Assembly (NCBI GenBank): GCA_030062745.1
Contig: CP099854.1
Coordinates: 16,631,337-16,695,336, forward strand
Reading direction: 5' to 3'
From: Capitulum mitella
Lineage: Eukaryota > Arthropoda > Thecostraca > Pollicipedomorpha > Pollicipedidae
DNA: 64,000 nt
A program made the translations under genes and the position numbers. Positions 1-12,154 of the stretch are shown here, piece by piece (the first letter of the stretch is position 1; every line of letters starts with the position of its first letter). Under the pieces are notes generated by a model that saw only the letters and a list, made by a program, of their open reading frames with translations, was not told where the DNA came from and ran no database searches.

Positions 1-318
1 TTTCAACCTAGATATGTATGGCTGCTAAAATCATAATCCCGACATTAGGCTGCCACTTCATGGTCAGTTTGCCCTTGCTAGGTTATCACAGACCTGATCC
101 TGGCGCCCCAGATCAGGTTGTGAGCTGGGGCTTGGCAAACTAATGACATGGTTAGGCAAGCTTATGACAATGTTTGCCTTTTGCACGGGAAGGCCAAAGT
201 TATTGTTTTTCGACCCTAGATAGGCATGGCTGCTAAAATCGTAATCCGGACATTGGGCTGCCAGTTCATGGTCAGTTTGCCCTTGCTAGGTTATTGCAGA
301 CCTGATCCTGGCGCTCCA
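1..318 (+). repeat. Direct repeat, two ~110-bp copies
   Basis: A block at 1-117 recurs at about 209-318 with few differences; both copies contain TGGTCAGTTTGCCCTTGC and end in CCTGATCCTGGCGC. The copies are separated by about 90 bp of unrelated sequence, giving a period near 208 bp. No coding potential is seen. The first copy may be cut by the window edge. Confidence 0.8.
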
Positions 319-405
319 TTTCAGTAACTTAAACCATAATGTAGTCTAAATCGACAACATCAAATGAAGAAGAAAACGAAAGTGCTGTTAGCAGTAACAG
401 GGTAG

Positions 406-437
406 GTTTGCATACACCTGTCAAGGTGTATGCAAAC
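406..437. repeat. Perfect inverted repeat, 14-bp arms
   Basis: GTTTGCATACACCT at 406-419 is followed by a 4-base loop and its exact reverse complement at 424-437. It lies between the direct repeat and a stretch with no genes. No gene or MITE end is visible next to it, so its role is unknown. Confidence 0.85.
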
Positions 438-1365
438 TTTCGCTGTCTGAAATACACCCCTGGTGTTTAGCTACCGAGGTGGGAGTGGGGCGCAGGCCAC
501 CTGTTCCCAGATAATGTCAGAAATTGTATGTAAGCAATAAAGCGCCCCATGAGAAGAAACCGGTGAAAAATGTGTTTAACTGCTTCCGCAACCCTGAAAG
601 CATTCAGCTTTTAATCACTAGCGTATTTAGAAACAGGCGAGGGGAAAGGCAGAAGAAGTGCAAAAAGAGTGCCAACTTTTTTACACTGGCGGATCTAGGG
701 AGGGGGCATCTCGGCCATGGCCGCAGTTAAGACGTTAACCGCGATTTAGGGGGGGGGGCAATAGCCACTTGGCCGAACCCCGAGCACATGGTTACTACTA
801 CTCAACCAGAGCATGGAGTCGCTGGACACTCCGAACCCACGGTCAGCGTTTTTCACTCCCCCCGTCGTTGGCTCACTGACCTATCACCCATACCTAGCAA
901 ATTCTGCTTGCCCCCCCCCCCAAACCGAGCCGCTAGATCTGCCCCTACTTCAGTTTGTGTCAGGGCCTCCCCTTCGCCCCTCAGGAACTCTCCTTTGGGT
1001 CTCGGGCGAGGGTGAAGGAACACGACAAAAAGTGGGGATGGGGAATAGGCCTAGGAGGATCGCCCGCCTCCAAGGGGGGCGGCGACCTCAAGGAGGGTTG
1101 CAATCTGTTTAGAATGAAACTGGTAGTTTGGTTGCATATTTACGGATGTAAAGGCACATATATCAATGCATTTCTACTTCTGTATACCTTTACACGGGCA
1201 GAGTGATGCCAAGCAACCACGTGAGGTCAGACACTTCTCTGGAACTTGGAACTTTTGATGCGATTTTTTCTGGCAATTTGTTTACTGATACTGGTTTTAA
1301 ACAGCTGCGTCACATCCGATATTTCCCCATGAAACTTGCCTGATCTGACCACCAATGGTAAAGTT
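438..1365. other. No recognisable gene
   Basis: The stretch contains short chance frames, a G-run near 750 and a C-run near 910. No splice-bounded coding exon or known domain could be supported on either strand. Confidence 0.5.
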
Positions 1366-1539
1366 TTGGTTGGTTATTATGTTATCTAACGACGCTCTCG
1401 ACTGCTAGGCTCATTTCGCGTCGCAGCCTCTCACGCCGGTTGTCGCGAGGAACTGCGAAATGTCGCTATTTCCTGGACTCGAACCGGGGACCTTCCGGCC
1501 ACAAGGCGAGTACGGTAACCACTACACTACGCCGCCCCT
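1366..1539 (-). mobile_element. tRNA-derived SINE, copy 1
   Basis: On the minus strand the element begins with a tRNA-like head (GCGTAGTGTAGTGGTTACC as A-box region, CTTGTGG in the anticodon-loop position, and a perfect B box GGTTCGAGTCC). A unique body follows with GCGTGAGAGG and GCGACGCGAAATG. It ends near a GTTA-rich tail reading ATAATAACCAA. The same body and tail recur at 12.85 kb and, more diverged, at 25.36 kb. This makes it an interspersed SINE family rather than a functional tRNA gene. Confidence 0.8.
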
Positions 1540-2079
1540 AACAACGGTAAAAGCAGTTACCTAGGGTGAAAGGTTGTTATGTGTGTCACTATTCTTGAAA
1601 TAGAGACGACGAAGAGAGCCGTCTTTTGAAGTTTTATAACTTAATGCAAAATGTAAAATGTAAAATGTAATGTAAAAGCCCGCCACGACGTGGGGTTGCT
1701 CTGAGGTCAGCACTGTGCGCATATGGGGGTGGATGCGAGCGCCACCTTTTGCGCATGACCAGCATCAGTAGGTGCCTGATTCAAGCGCCCGTCGCCAGGC
1801 GGCGGTCGCCTCGGCCGTCTGGCTGAGCCGGCGGTGGAACAGGGGCCGGCCGCTAGGCGGCGGTGGACGCTGCATCAGGTGTCTCGGGTGCTGCTGCCGG
1901 GTTAGGCGCACGCGCCAAAGAGGTGAGCGACCCGTCCCATGGTGCGTGCAGGGTGGATCGCGAAGGCCCGGCTTTCATGGCTCTCCGCACTGTGGCCTCC
2001 TTGGGGTAGGTCCTGGGCCTGTGGGTAAATTGTTGACTTAGGTCTTTAAGGGTGGGGGCTTCCCTGTGAATCTCCGGGC
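1540..2079. other. Gene-free stretch with a GC-rich block
   Basis: Contains a short ATGTAAA repeat near 1650-1672 and a GC-rich block at about 1780-1920 that is open on both strands. A minus-strand reading after an AG at about 1885 gives a short C-terminal-like peptide ending in a stop, but the plus strand is equally open, so no gene is called. Confidence 0.4.
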
Positions 2080-3898
2080 TTAATCCTATTCCCGGAGGGC
2101 TAGACGGTATGGCCGATTCCCGGCAGGGGGGAGGCGGATTCAGCCGCCCCTGAGATCTCGAGAACTACTCATCCGATTTCATCGCAACAAACGGCAATCG
2201 ATTTGCCATGACGTAAACTACACATAAAAAAAAAACCTTCCAAAATTTTGAAACGGGTGGATACAGGGGGCAAAAAGTCAGAAAGGGGGATATTTTTGGA
2301 CACCTAATAATTCCGTTGTTTATGGACTGATTTTGATGAAACTGGCATGAATCGAGAGAATATGGATAGGACTTTTACCATTGGTGCAAATATTTGAAAT
2401 TTTGGAAAAATTCATGAGCGTCCACAGGGTTTTAAGAATAGGAGAATTAATTTTCTAATAACTGAATGAACAAAAAAGGTAAAAACACTTTTTGGCTTCT
2501 GCTAGTCATGTTATGCTAAAGAAGTGCAGATCGTATTACAATGTTTGTACAATGTTAACATAGGCGGTGTCAGGGACATGAAAAAGGGGTAACTGCCATG
2601 GTCACATGTTCTTCAGATCAACTTGTGACATTTGACCCTAAATGACCTCCAGTTACCCTGGAGTCACTTGGAATGATCTCGTGTGCATCTAATATTATTC
2701 GAAAACGTTTTCAATTATTTTAGTTTGCTCTATTACAAAAATTCCATTTTACGGCTATTGTGATGTACGATCTTAAATATGCGATCACAACCGCCGGGCG
2801 GACCAACTTACCTCCGCTGGTTCGAATAAATAGCTAAAGGAGAAGGCAAAAGTAACAAAGGGAATAAAGAGGTAGGGATAAGCCCTAAAAATAGTCAAAG
2901 TCAGTCAAAAATCAGGGCTGGTGAGATTACGGAAGAATGAAAGACAAAAAGGCTAAAGAAAGGCAAAGTTCCGTCTCACGAACTACTCCTCACCGCACCA
3001 GAGCACCACCATCCACAATCCCACAACGCCCGCAACGAGCTCACGAGGCCAAGTGCCATTGGTCTGGAAGGTCCAGTTTGATGTTAACTCAGGTCAAGGT
3101 TGGGTCAAGGTCAGCGATCAGAGATGAAAATTATACCTTCCATTATGAAAAGAAACATTGGAAAGCTAAACCAAACCTCAAATTAATTATTTTAATGATT
3201 ATCTTTTTCACTGTTTTGCCTTGGAAACCGAAAATTTTGCTTTTATTGTACCATATGTTTCTCCAATAGATCGACAACAAAATACAAATGCGACGCGCCT
3301 CCCCAACCCACTACTAGACTACAGCCATTACAAGTCTAGCTTCTTGGGACGCCTGATGTTCCTGCCACTTCTTGTCTGTTTTTCCACAATGTATGTTTGA
3401 TGTGATGCTCGGTACGCGCACTGACATGATAACAGGCTGAACCTGATACACCAGTACAGGGCACCCTTCTCCGTCATTTTCATTCCACGTTTAACATTTG
3501 AAAAATAGTGCCAAAATTATGCCTGTAAAAGCAAATTTTGACTTTTGACCTTGACCTGGCCTTTTAAAGTGACCTCAGATAAACAAAATTGTATTTGTGT
3601 GTTTCCCACTATTCAGCTATATATCCATATAAAGTTTTAGGTTTTATCTTAAAAACGCTGTTTTTGGCAGTCATTTTCCTTTTGCCCTGAATAGGGCCAA
3701 AAATGGCCTGAGGTGCGTCCTAAAAACGTTCCTGGCTCCAATCCTGAGCAAAATGGAATTTCGAAAGCTTTGTCACAGTACGTAGACAGAATAGCTAGGA
3801 AAAGTGACCAAGTTTCGTGAAGCTGCATCACAAAGTCTGGAATTGGCAAGCAAAAAACCCGAAGGGGGATTCAACCCCCCTGCCGGGAATAGGGTTAA
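2080..3898 (+). mobile_element. TTAA MITE family 1, copy 1 (interrupted)
   Basis: Starts TTAATCCTATTCCCGG and ends with the inverted form CCGGGAATAGGGTTAA, so both ends show TTAA. It is homologous along its length to the elements at 41440-42645 and 52024-53178. The TTAA ends and CCC start fit the piggyBac superfamily; no transposase is encoded, so it is nonautonomous. The interior is rich in TGACCT. A 635-bp block absent from the sister copies interrupts it. Confidence 0.85.
2766..3407. mobile_element. Nested insertion inside the MITE
   Basis: Compared with the two sister MITEs, bases 2766-3400 are extra. They are flanked by TGTGATG at 2759-2765 and again at 3401-3407, a 7-bp direct duplication. 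The insert has no obvious inverted termini, no coding domain and no poly-A end. Its class is unknown. Confidence 0.6.
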
Positions 3899-5794
3899 TA
3901 TATAAATATTTGTACTTGCTGTATTTTAAAGTGATTTGCCTCGCCCAAAGTGTTTGTTTTGCTAACTTTCTGCATCTGCATTTGCATTTTTGCATTTGCT
4001 AACCTTCCGCATTTCTGCGTTACTTACATTGGGCTCTTGCGCAGACGTAATATTCGTGTAGCTGGTTTAAATTTTTATTGTGGCTACGTGGTATGTATAA
4101 TATGTGGCTATGACCAAACGTGAAGAAGGCGCTACCATTTCTTAGGGTAGGGCACTGGGACTACTCTGCGATGAACACCAGTACACCACACCAGTATACA
4201 CCAATATGCACCAGTATACAGTACACCAGTATATACCGGGTCTCACGTAACGACCGTGGGGTAGGCGAGCGAGACGGCGATAGCGATGCTTTTCGCCCCC
4301 CAGTGACGAGCTCGGCCGACGATTCACTGCGGAAGGTACAGCGGCGCAGGCGGTGCGAAAAGTTGGCTGGTGTCGTCATTGCGTATTTTTACATTAAACT
4401 GTCGGCTATTAGGAACATCAACACATCACGTCGCTGGTTAAAACTGTATTCTGTTCCAGGGAAGGGTTAGTCTGATGAAGTTTAAAAAGGGAATGCATAA
4501 AATGGAAACAAACATACACACAACCAGTCTGGCCTGTGCGAGGCGCGTACCTCGCTAGAAGTGCATGTTCTAGAGGGGGTTCCAAGTCCGGAATGGGCGC
4601 ATGGTCTGTAGAGTGGGCGCCAAATACACAATGGGTTCCTGATCTGTACTGGGACGCCTAACCTGTAACGGGCGCGTGTTTCGAAGACGTGTCTGGTCTA
4701 TGAGGGAAGACGAATTCCTAGGCATCTCATCTGCACGAGAAGAGGGGTCGCCTGGACTTAAAGGGGCGACGAGCTCATGAGGGATACCTGACCAGCGCGA
4801 GAGCGCTTACCTGCAAGGGGCGCCGTGTCCACAAGGAGTTGATGATCATTACATGGGGAGATGAAGCCTGGAGGCTGATGGTTGCTAAGGAAAAAAAGCT
4901 CCCCTCAGGAAAAATGAAATGAAGTGAAACAGAAAATAAAATAAAGAAGGAGAAGACACGCATTTTGGCGTCTCTTTGCGATGGAGTTCCAGACACAATT
5001 TTCATTCTTCTTCGAAGCCCATACACTCTTCTTTGCTGTGACATAAAGGGGCGACCGCACCATGGGCCAGAAAACGGAGGGCGGGGGGGGGACGTTTCCC
5101 CCATCCCCCGGCAATGACACCTATGGTTTAGGGATATCATTTTAAGCTTCGGTGGCGCACCTTCAGGCCTGGGGAGGGGCGCACTTTCAGGTCTCTAGGG
5201 TCATATATGTAGCCAGCCAATAACCAACGGGTCGAAAGGTGCGAATCCGAAAGGGAAAGGGGCTAGGGAGCCATAGATTTTTGAAATGCGTCGCAAAATC
5301 CAATAAAAGTAGGCAAAATATATAAAGACAACGATCAGTAAAACAAAGCAAGGGTCACGCGATTCCTAAAGGCATCCCAATATCGTAAAAATATTCAGAA
5401 TTCAATTAAGCCATTCAAAAAATACTGAAAAACAACGGCGGGAGGGGGTCAAATCCACCCATCCGTGACGAGGTGGGTTAAAAGGCCACTCCCTCCACTT
5501 CAACTTAGGGCCAATTTCCTTGAACAGGGATCTCGGTCCGAGCAAAAGATCCCTGTTTGAGTCGAAAATGTCCCTTGCCTAACGGGAACGATTTTGAATG
5601 TTCAGGGGTAAGAATCCTCTTGGAAACTTTGTGTCTTTCTTAAAGTCTCGCGGGCCCATTTGAAAGTTTAAAATCCCCAAAAATTTCGCGGGCCTGCCCA
5701 AAGTTTGGAACTGCGCTGGAAGCTCAGATCGCCTTGAAAAGTCCAGAAGTCGTTTTGGAGGCTTAGGTACCCTCCTGAACGACCAGAACCTCTT
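3899..5794. other. No gene; simple repeat and a MITE-like terminus
   Basis: Holds a CACCAGTATA-type simple repeat at about 4178-4240. A MITE-like right end lies near 5440-5479, with a G-run, then CATCCGTGACGAGG, then GGGTTAA. Its left partner was not located. The remaining frames look like chance. Confidence 0.45.
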
Positions 5795-7012
5795 TTAACC
5801 CGCGCACGACCGTCGGTCCGTTTCAAACATGCGCGACTGGGGGGGGGGGGGCAGTTGGCCGCCCCCCTCTAACTCACGAACGGTTGGTCGCACGATAAAA
5901 ATAAGCACACCGTTGGAAAGCTTGTGACGAGTAGAGCTCGAAACTGGTCTCATTTTTAGTTTTAGCCAATATGTAAGCAATTTACACCCTATATACGTTT
6001 TCTTATAGCCGGCTGCATGAGACCGAGAAATGGCCTGAATATCAAAGGCTGTGACTAAAAACGCATAGGTAAAGGCACCAGCGCACAGGTAAAGGTCCGC
6101 GGATGTCGATACACGTCTGATTTCCCAGATTTGTTCAATATATACGCCGAAACGTTGAGTTAAAGACACCGCAATCCTCACGCCAGCTGTCGGCGTTCGC
6201 CACAGCCGTATATGGTAACAAATTGACCATAACTAATTTTAGCGTTCCTTTATTTTCGCGAAAAAAGCCTATCTATGTAAATTTATTGATCTTACTGGTT
6301 CTTGTGATAGTTTTTCATGCTTAAATTTTGGAAAAACTCATTAGTTACCAGTCTACACAATTGGCGGAGCGTTATTGGCGAGACCCTGTTTATTTCCAAA
6401 ACATGTTTTTTTTTCAAACTTCTTGGGGTTCCTGGTATTACTTCTGTCTGTGCAAGCTAGTTCTGCCATTTTCTATCCATTCTGAGTAATTCATCGTCGA
6501 TTTTGACTGTGGTACATTTTGGCTCACTACAATTATTCGTGACCTGACCTCAGGTCAATGGCTGGAAGTCATTGATACTTTGCCCAGTGACGGTAACTAG
6601 ATGTCTGCTTCACTCGACACTAAAAATGTTATGAAATATTCCGTCAATTTCCGAAAAAAACGACATGTGTTAAAAATGGGCTTGACCTTACGTCAATGAC
6701 CCGGAAAATTCCGAAAAACCTGAGATAGCAGATTTGTTGCATCTATCATCACTAATCTCTGAAAGTATTATTGAGGTATCTTGTTTTCCGACAAAGTTAC
6801 AGAGCGCTAAACTTTTTTGGACATAGGTCTGTTTGACCTGACCTAGGTCAAGCACCTGACCTGACCTGAGGTCAAATTTTTGACACGAGATGTAAAATTA
6901 ATGAAGCAAAGGGTGCAAAAAGTTTCGTGACTCTGTGTTTGTTCGTTCTCTCGCAATCCCAGAAAAGCCTCAGGGGGGCGGTCAACTGCCCCCTCCAGTC
7001 GGGACGGGTTAA
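5795..7012 (+). mobile_element. TTAA MITE family 2, copy 1
   Basis: Left end TTAACCCGCGCACGAC, followed by GCGACTGG, a G-run and CAGTTGGCC. The right end is the inverted counterpart (GGTCAACTGCC, CCAGTCGGGACGGGTTAA). Length is 1218 bp with TTAA at both ends and no transposase, so a nonautonomous piggyBac-like element is inferred. The right half recurs at 63319-63794. It holds several TGACCT/AGGTCA palindromes. Confidence 0.75.
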
Positions 7013-8504
7013 GATCAGATAGCGCTTGATAACTAAGCGGCCCATGAGTTGGCGGGCCCGTTTTGATGACTCGGGCACTTTATACAGTACAGCTTTCACA
7101 TTTTTACAGAAGCAAAGGACTGATGAGCTTCAATAAACTTTCTCACTGGTGAGGTTTTAGGTTTCAGGCTAGTGGCAACCCAAAAACCTCTACACACACA
7201 CAAGAAAACAAAAAAGACGCCGTTTTGGTAGTTAAGTTACCGTTTGGATAGGTCAGAAACCTTTCATTCCTTTGAGATCGTAATACGTAGATTCTCTTGC
7301 ATATGACATATGTATGTAATTTTCGACGTTGAAAATGGGCCGAAATTGTCCTTGTAAGCCACCGGAAGTGTATATGCTGCCCTAACCAACCCTCCCTTGG
7401 CTATATGAGTACATAGAATATCGAATGCCTAAGTTCATCCATACCCTACTAGAGAAGTCTATGGTTCATCGCATGGCTAAATCATTTTACCTTCGAGCAT
7501 CAGACATCTCTAACTCGGAACGGTAAGACCGGTTAGATCTGCCCTTTTTACAAGTTGCCAATCAATTAGTCAATTTTCTTTTCTTTAACCAAACAATAAT
7601 TGGTGCCAAATATGCAGCAGAACTGTGGTTCTAAAGTGACGTATTCAAAATGAATGCAGCAAGACATTTAAGTCGATAAATTCAAATTGCGTGCAGTATC
7701 AAATAATGTGCCATATCAAAATCGGCATCGTGGACTTTTCCACCAATGACAAAAGGGACGTCATGACTAGAGACGAAATGACTAATTGATGCCCATCATG
7801 AATATATTTCCACTTGAAAAGTAACCTTCTGCGGCCTCTCCACAGGTCCATCTCTCCCCTGTCTGTGGTATCGACCTCCAGAAGCCCCGTCTCACCCAGC
7901 CCCAGCGAAGTTCTCCGCTAAATTTTTGGTTGGTAGCAATGGTGACGTTACCAGCCAGCTCCTGTTTTTCAAATGGTCCATAATTCTGAAGAACGCTCGG
8001 CACAGTTGTGCTGAATTCAAGCAAACTGGCGTTTTTTCTAAGGAAATGTTGTTTATTGTTTGTTGCTCATTTGCATTATCGCCAACGGAACTGCCACCAC
8101 TGACGGGCCGAGTCGTTACAATACAAAAACAAAAGCACGCAATAAATGTAGAAATAAAGCTGGTACGAAAAGCATTGCTAAAAACAAACCATTACAACGC
8201 CGGGGCATACTTTTTGACACGACCTCTGTGGGCACTAAAATGATCTGCAAAATGACCTGTTTTTTCGGTGCGGCTAGATAAAACGCGTTCACTAGCCTTG
8301 GAAGTGGAGAACCGCAATCACATGAGAAGGCAGATCGACGACTCAGTGAACCAATCAGCATCCTTCCTCGTTTTGTTTGGAAAAATCCATTTGCGCCCGG
8401 AAACATCGTCACAGCGTTCCAAATCACAACACGTGTTGAATTTTCGTTAGCTCCGTGCAGCCTTCGACTAGCCTGCTCCTTTTCCTCGTCATTGTTTGGT
8501 CTCA
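7013..8504. other. No confirmed gene
   Basis: No domain is recognised. A minus-strand frame at 7782-8024 has splice-like borders (an AG near 8010 and GTGAGA near 7890), but its phase does not match any neighbour, so it is left uncalled. Confidence 0.35.
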
Positions 8505-8508
8505 CCTG

Positions 8509-8640
8509 CCTGGGAGGCAGCTGCGACGGCTGGTCGCAGCTCCCCGGCTGCGCCTCGCGCCAGCTGCGCGCGTTGGCCAGCGCCTGCGACAGCAGACCCG
8601 GCGGCGCCGTCTTCGTCAAGTCCGCCCTGTTCAGCATGGT
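8509..8640. CDS. Candidate coding exon, strand ambiguous
   Basis: A GC-rich block is open in both directions with C/G-ending codons. Minus reading: an ATG at 8637 in the context GTCACCATG gives about 44 residues (starts MLNRADLTKTAPPGLL) up to a consensus donor CAG/GTGAGA near 8506. Plus reading: after an AG near 8515 it gives about 42 residues with three cysteines (GSCDGWSQLPGC...), ending near ATG/GTGACC at 8637. No family is recognised in either reading. One strand probably carries a real exon, because such open, codon-biased blocks are rare in the surrounding AT-rich sequence. Which strand it is cannot be settled here, and no phase-matched partner exon was found. Confidence 0.35.
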
Positions 8641-8894
8641 GACCTGACCTCGACTGAGGTCGGCCGCCCGGTCCGACCAGGGCTGCGTTCAGAAATGAAC
8701 TTGGCCACGCACCAAGTTACGTTAGTGCCTCCAAACACCATTCGAAAGCAAGGTCGGGTTTTCAATAGATGTAAACGGAAATGCAGCTTTGGTGCAAACA
8801 CCATTAAGGAACTACATCGTGACCTTGTAAGTGATGTTGGTAAGTTTATGAAAGCAGCTCGGGCCGTGGCGGTGTGGCCCCTCCGGCACCGGCC

Positions 8895-9420
8895 AGGGCA
8901 GGGGCACACCCAGGGGAGGTCATAGGGAAGTCACGGGCAGGGGTGTACTCAGCGGGAAGTCACAACCGGGGGCACACCTAGGGAGAGGTCATAGGCAGAG
9001 GCGCGCCCAGAGGGAAGTCACGGGCGGTGGCGTACTCAGCGGGAGATCACAGCTAGACGCACACCTAAGGGGAGGCCACGGACAATGACTCACCCAGGCA
9101 GGACGCACACAGGGGGAGGTCGCAGGCAGGGGCACACCTAGAGGGAGGTCACAGGCAGCGGCCACCCGAGAGGAGGTCAGAGGCAGGGGCGCACTCAGGG
9201 GATATAATTGACAGAGGCGAAACCAGGGGAAGGTCACAGGGGACACCCAGGGAAGGTCACAGGCAGGGGCACACCTAGCGAGAGGTCACGGACAGGGATG
9301 TATCCAAAGGGAGGTCAGAGTCAGTGACATACCCAGGGGACGTCAGAGGCAGGGATGCACTCAAAGGGATGTCATGGACAGAGGTCACAGCCAGGGGCGC
9401 ACCAGAATATTGTAATACAA
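8895..9420 (+). repeat. Degenerate minisatellite, ~36-40 bp unit
   Basis: About 14 diverged copies of a unit built on GGGAGGTCACAGGCAGGGGC and CACACCTAG. The unit carries AGGTCA in many copies. Open frames on the minus strand here are products of the repeat. Confidence 0.8.
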
Positions 9421-10837
9421 ACTTTACCCAGCAATCACCATTTCCAGACTGGTCCCATATTGCCCACTGACGTAACGCTTGACCTGATAGATAGCCTAGA
9501 GGTCCAGTAACATGCCACCGTGATATCATCGAGAAAAATCGCTCGCCGTTCGAGTCACCTTAATCGGCTCGATGGTTGTGAACCTGTTGAATGCTGCGGT
9601 AGGGCGTCTGACACTCCGCCCTGGTAAATATTTCGGCCGGTATTTCGCCCTGGGGCGAAATACCGGCTGGCGAGTGCGGGCCTGTCGACGCCGGCAAAGT
9701 TCCTCACGAATTCTCTGGACTCGCGAGTTGTCACATGTGGCTTCGCCATATGTGATTGAACGTCCGTCTTGTCAGTGCGTGATCTGTCTGTTTTTCATTC
9801 ACAAATGAGAGTCTGTTCTCATCATTGCATCAACTGGAGGAGCGAAGTCTAGTAATGTCATCACGAAAGCCGAGGCCATTGGACGAGTATGGTCCTGCCC
9901 TCATTTTAATGCGATCAAATAACAAAAAATAGAACGGGCATCAAACAGGAGGTAGTCATTGCCTCCTACATCAGCCTCGGGTACATGACCTCTAACGCCA
10001 TTCTTACTCAACGGACTTTATATCAGCAGCATATTTCAGTCTTGAACTCCACGAATGACCTGGCGGGGTCACCGAACCTGGCTCAGGTCACGGACACCTG
10101 CTGCTGCTGTTGCCCCGTTTGCTGTAATTTATCGCAATGAAACAAAGGTTTCGGCCCACCTTGTCCATTGGTCTTTTTTTACCTCCAGTGGTAATAAGGT
10201 ACGAGTTTTATGAAAGCAACAACGATGCCGTGTTGGGGCGTTGCTGTGGTCGCATCGGGCATTTGAGAGCTTCAGGGAACAATGGTAGCTTCCGTTTGAT
10301 GCACCATATTTTGTTGTGTTCGTTCCCAATGAAATAAGGCGCTGGGCATCCGCCATTCTTGGATGCTGACTCTGACCCTAATGACTGCCCGAGGTAGGAC
10401 ACGCTCTCAGGGCTAATTCAGCAAAGTGTGACGAGCTAAGTGCTTCGGGGCATCCGCTCAGTGCGTTTCCCGCGACATTCGGTTCCAATAAAAGTTGCTC
10501 GCTTTTTCCCAGCTCTTTGTCCTTATCCTTTACGAATGCCGAAGGGAAGTCACGTTTCCAAGGATAAAGCAAGAAATACTGATGAGCTGTCGGCCGAAGC
10601 CGCTTTTGTTGACGTTGATTGTAAAGCATAGAATGATCTGGTCTCGTCTGAAATATCTTCTGATGATGACGAATGAGTTTAAGAGTGCACGTTCCCATGT
10701 CGGCACAAGGGAACACGGGCTTTCATTTGGTATGTCCTCTACAGCATTTGACGCCAATGCTGTGCGGATTTCGGCCCACGATTTCGCCTCCATCTTGATC
10801 TCAGATGACCACGAAACGGCCTGTATCTGAAGCTGAC
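9421..10837. other. No gene; contains one hairpin
   Basis: Only chance frames are seen. A strong short palindrome sits at 9636-9667 and is listed separately. Confidence 0.45.
9636..9667. repeat. Perfect inverted repeat, 15-bp arms
   Basis: GCCGGTATTTCGCCC at 9636-9650 pairs exactly with GGGCGAAATACCGGC at 9653-9667 across a 2-base loop. No flanking gene explains it. Confidence 0.85.
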
Positions 10838-12154
10838 TTAACACGCGTACTGCAAGGGGGGTCGTTCTGTGTCCCCCACCTGTTTTTCTTGAATATCTCG
10901 AGAACGAACTGGAGATGGTTGCTGCTATTTGGTGACCTTTATGGCAATTGAATAACTCGTCGATTGACGCAGAACAGTTTGAAATCGGCCGGAAACTTTT
11001 GAAGCTTTAAGCATTTCAAGTCAGACAAACATAACGAAAACGACGGTTGTCGCGGACAAATGGGAACTTTGTGAAAGAACCAGCGTTATACCTAAGATTA
11101 CCGTTTAAACACTACCACGCGACGTCATTTGGGCATAAGTGATGGATGTACCAAGACCAAAGTGAGGGTCAGTAAGGGTCAAGGTCAACCAGCTTGTGAA
11201 CTGATCCAGATTTGCTTTGCAACATGTCGGTTTGCATGAAATATGCACCCAAAGACCCTAATAAAAAGACGTGTAAGCACACTGATACACTTACATATAC
11301 CAGGGTCAGTTAAAGTCAAGGTCATCAAAGGCCAAGGTCAAATATCTTGTGACCTGGGCCAAATTTGCTTTGCAACAAGTCGATTTATATGAAATATGCA
11401 TTTAAAGACTTTAGTAAAAACACGTGTGCACACATAGATACTTTTATGTACCAGACGATTTTTTGTATTTATTCATAGATGCTTTTACGTACCAGGGTCA
11501 TTTCAGGTCAAGGCCATCGAAGGCCGAGGTCAAATATCTTGTGACCTGGCCTAGATTTGCTTGGTAATATGTCGATATGTATGAAATACGCTTTCAAAGG
11601 CTGTACTAAAAACACGTTTGGCACATTGATACTCACATTTATATACATACATACAGATGCATATATGCATAAATATAAACCCTGGAAATGACCAAATGTA
11701 CCAAAGTTGGCTGCCTGTACTGCAAATACGCCAAAAGATATGTGTAGCGCCCTTATTTACGCTCAAGTTATCCGGATTGCTCGAAATCTGATCTGCAAAA
11801 GATGAAAAAATGACGCCATTGGTCAATGGCCTGACATGGCCTCGACCCGAAATCCTCAGTGAAGACGACAAATGAATGGAATTGTCGTATTCAACGTTTT
11901 CACGGCCAAACAAATACCCTTTTCCCCTTTCGTTCGAAAATTCGTACGGAATGGCCTGTAGGGGTCGAGAAAGTGTCAAAAGTTAACCTTTTCCAATCTA
12001 TTTGATCTTGAAGATATTAACTCAGGGTTATGAAAAGTGCGCAAAATGTAAATCGTTATATCCCACCCCGTCCATAAAATTTCATGTCTCTAGCTCTTTC
12101 TGTTCCCGAGATTGAATGGGGCACTTTTGTGTCCCCCCTTCCAGTGAGCGTTAG
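10838..12154 (+). mobile_element. TTAA MITE family 3, copy 1
   Basis: Left end TTAACACGCGTACTGCAAGG then a G-run; the right end is inverted (CCCCCCTTCCAGTG, AGCGTTAG). It is about 1.3 kb and has a clear sister at 14657-15811 in the opposite orientation, sharing interior landmarks such as the run around CTCGAGAACG. It is TGACCT-rich inside and encodes no transposase. Confidence 0.75.

Noticed and set aside
1766-1890. Possible minus-strand terminal exon ending in a stop near 1766
   Set aside because: The plus strand is equally open and no family or partner exon was found.
8895-9420. CRISPR-like spacing of short repeats
   Set aside because: The units are degenerate and contiguous with no unique spacers; it is a minisatellite in eukaryotic DNA.
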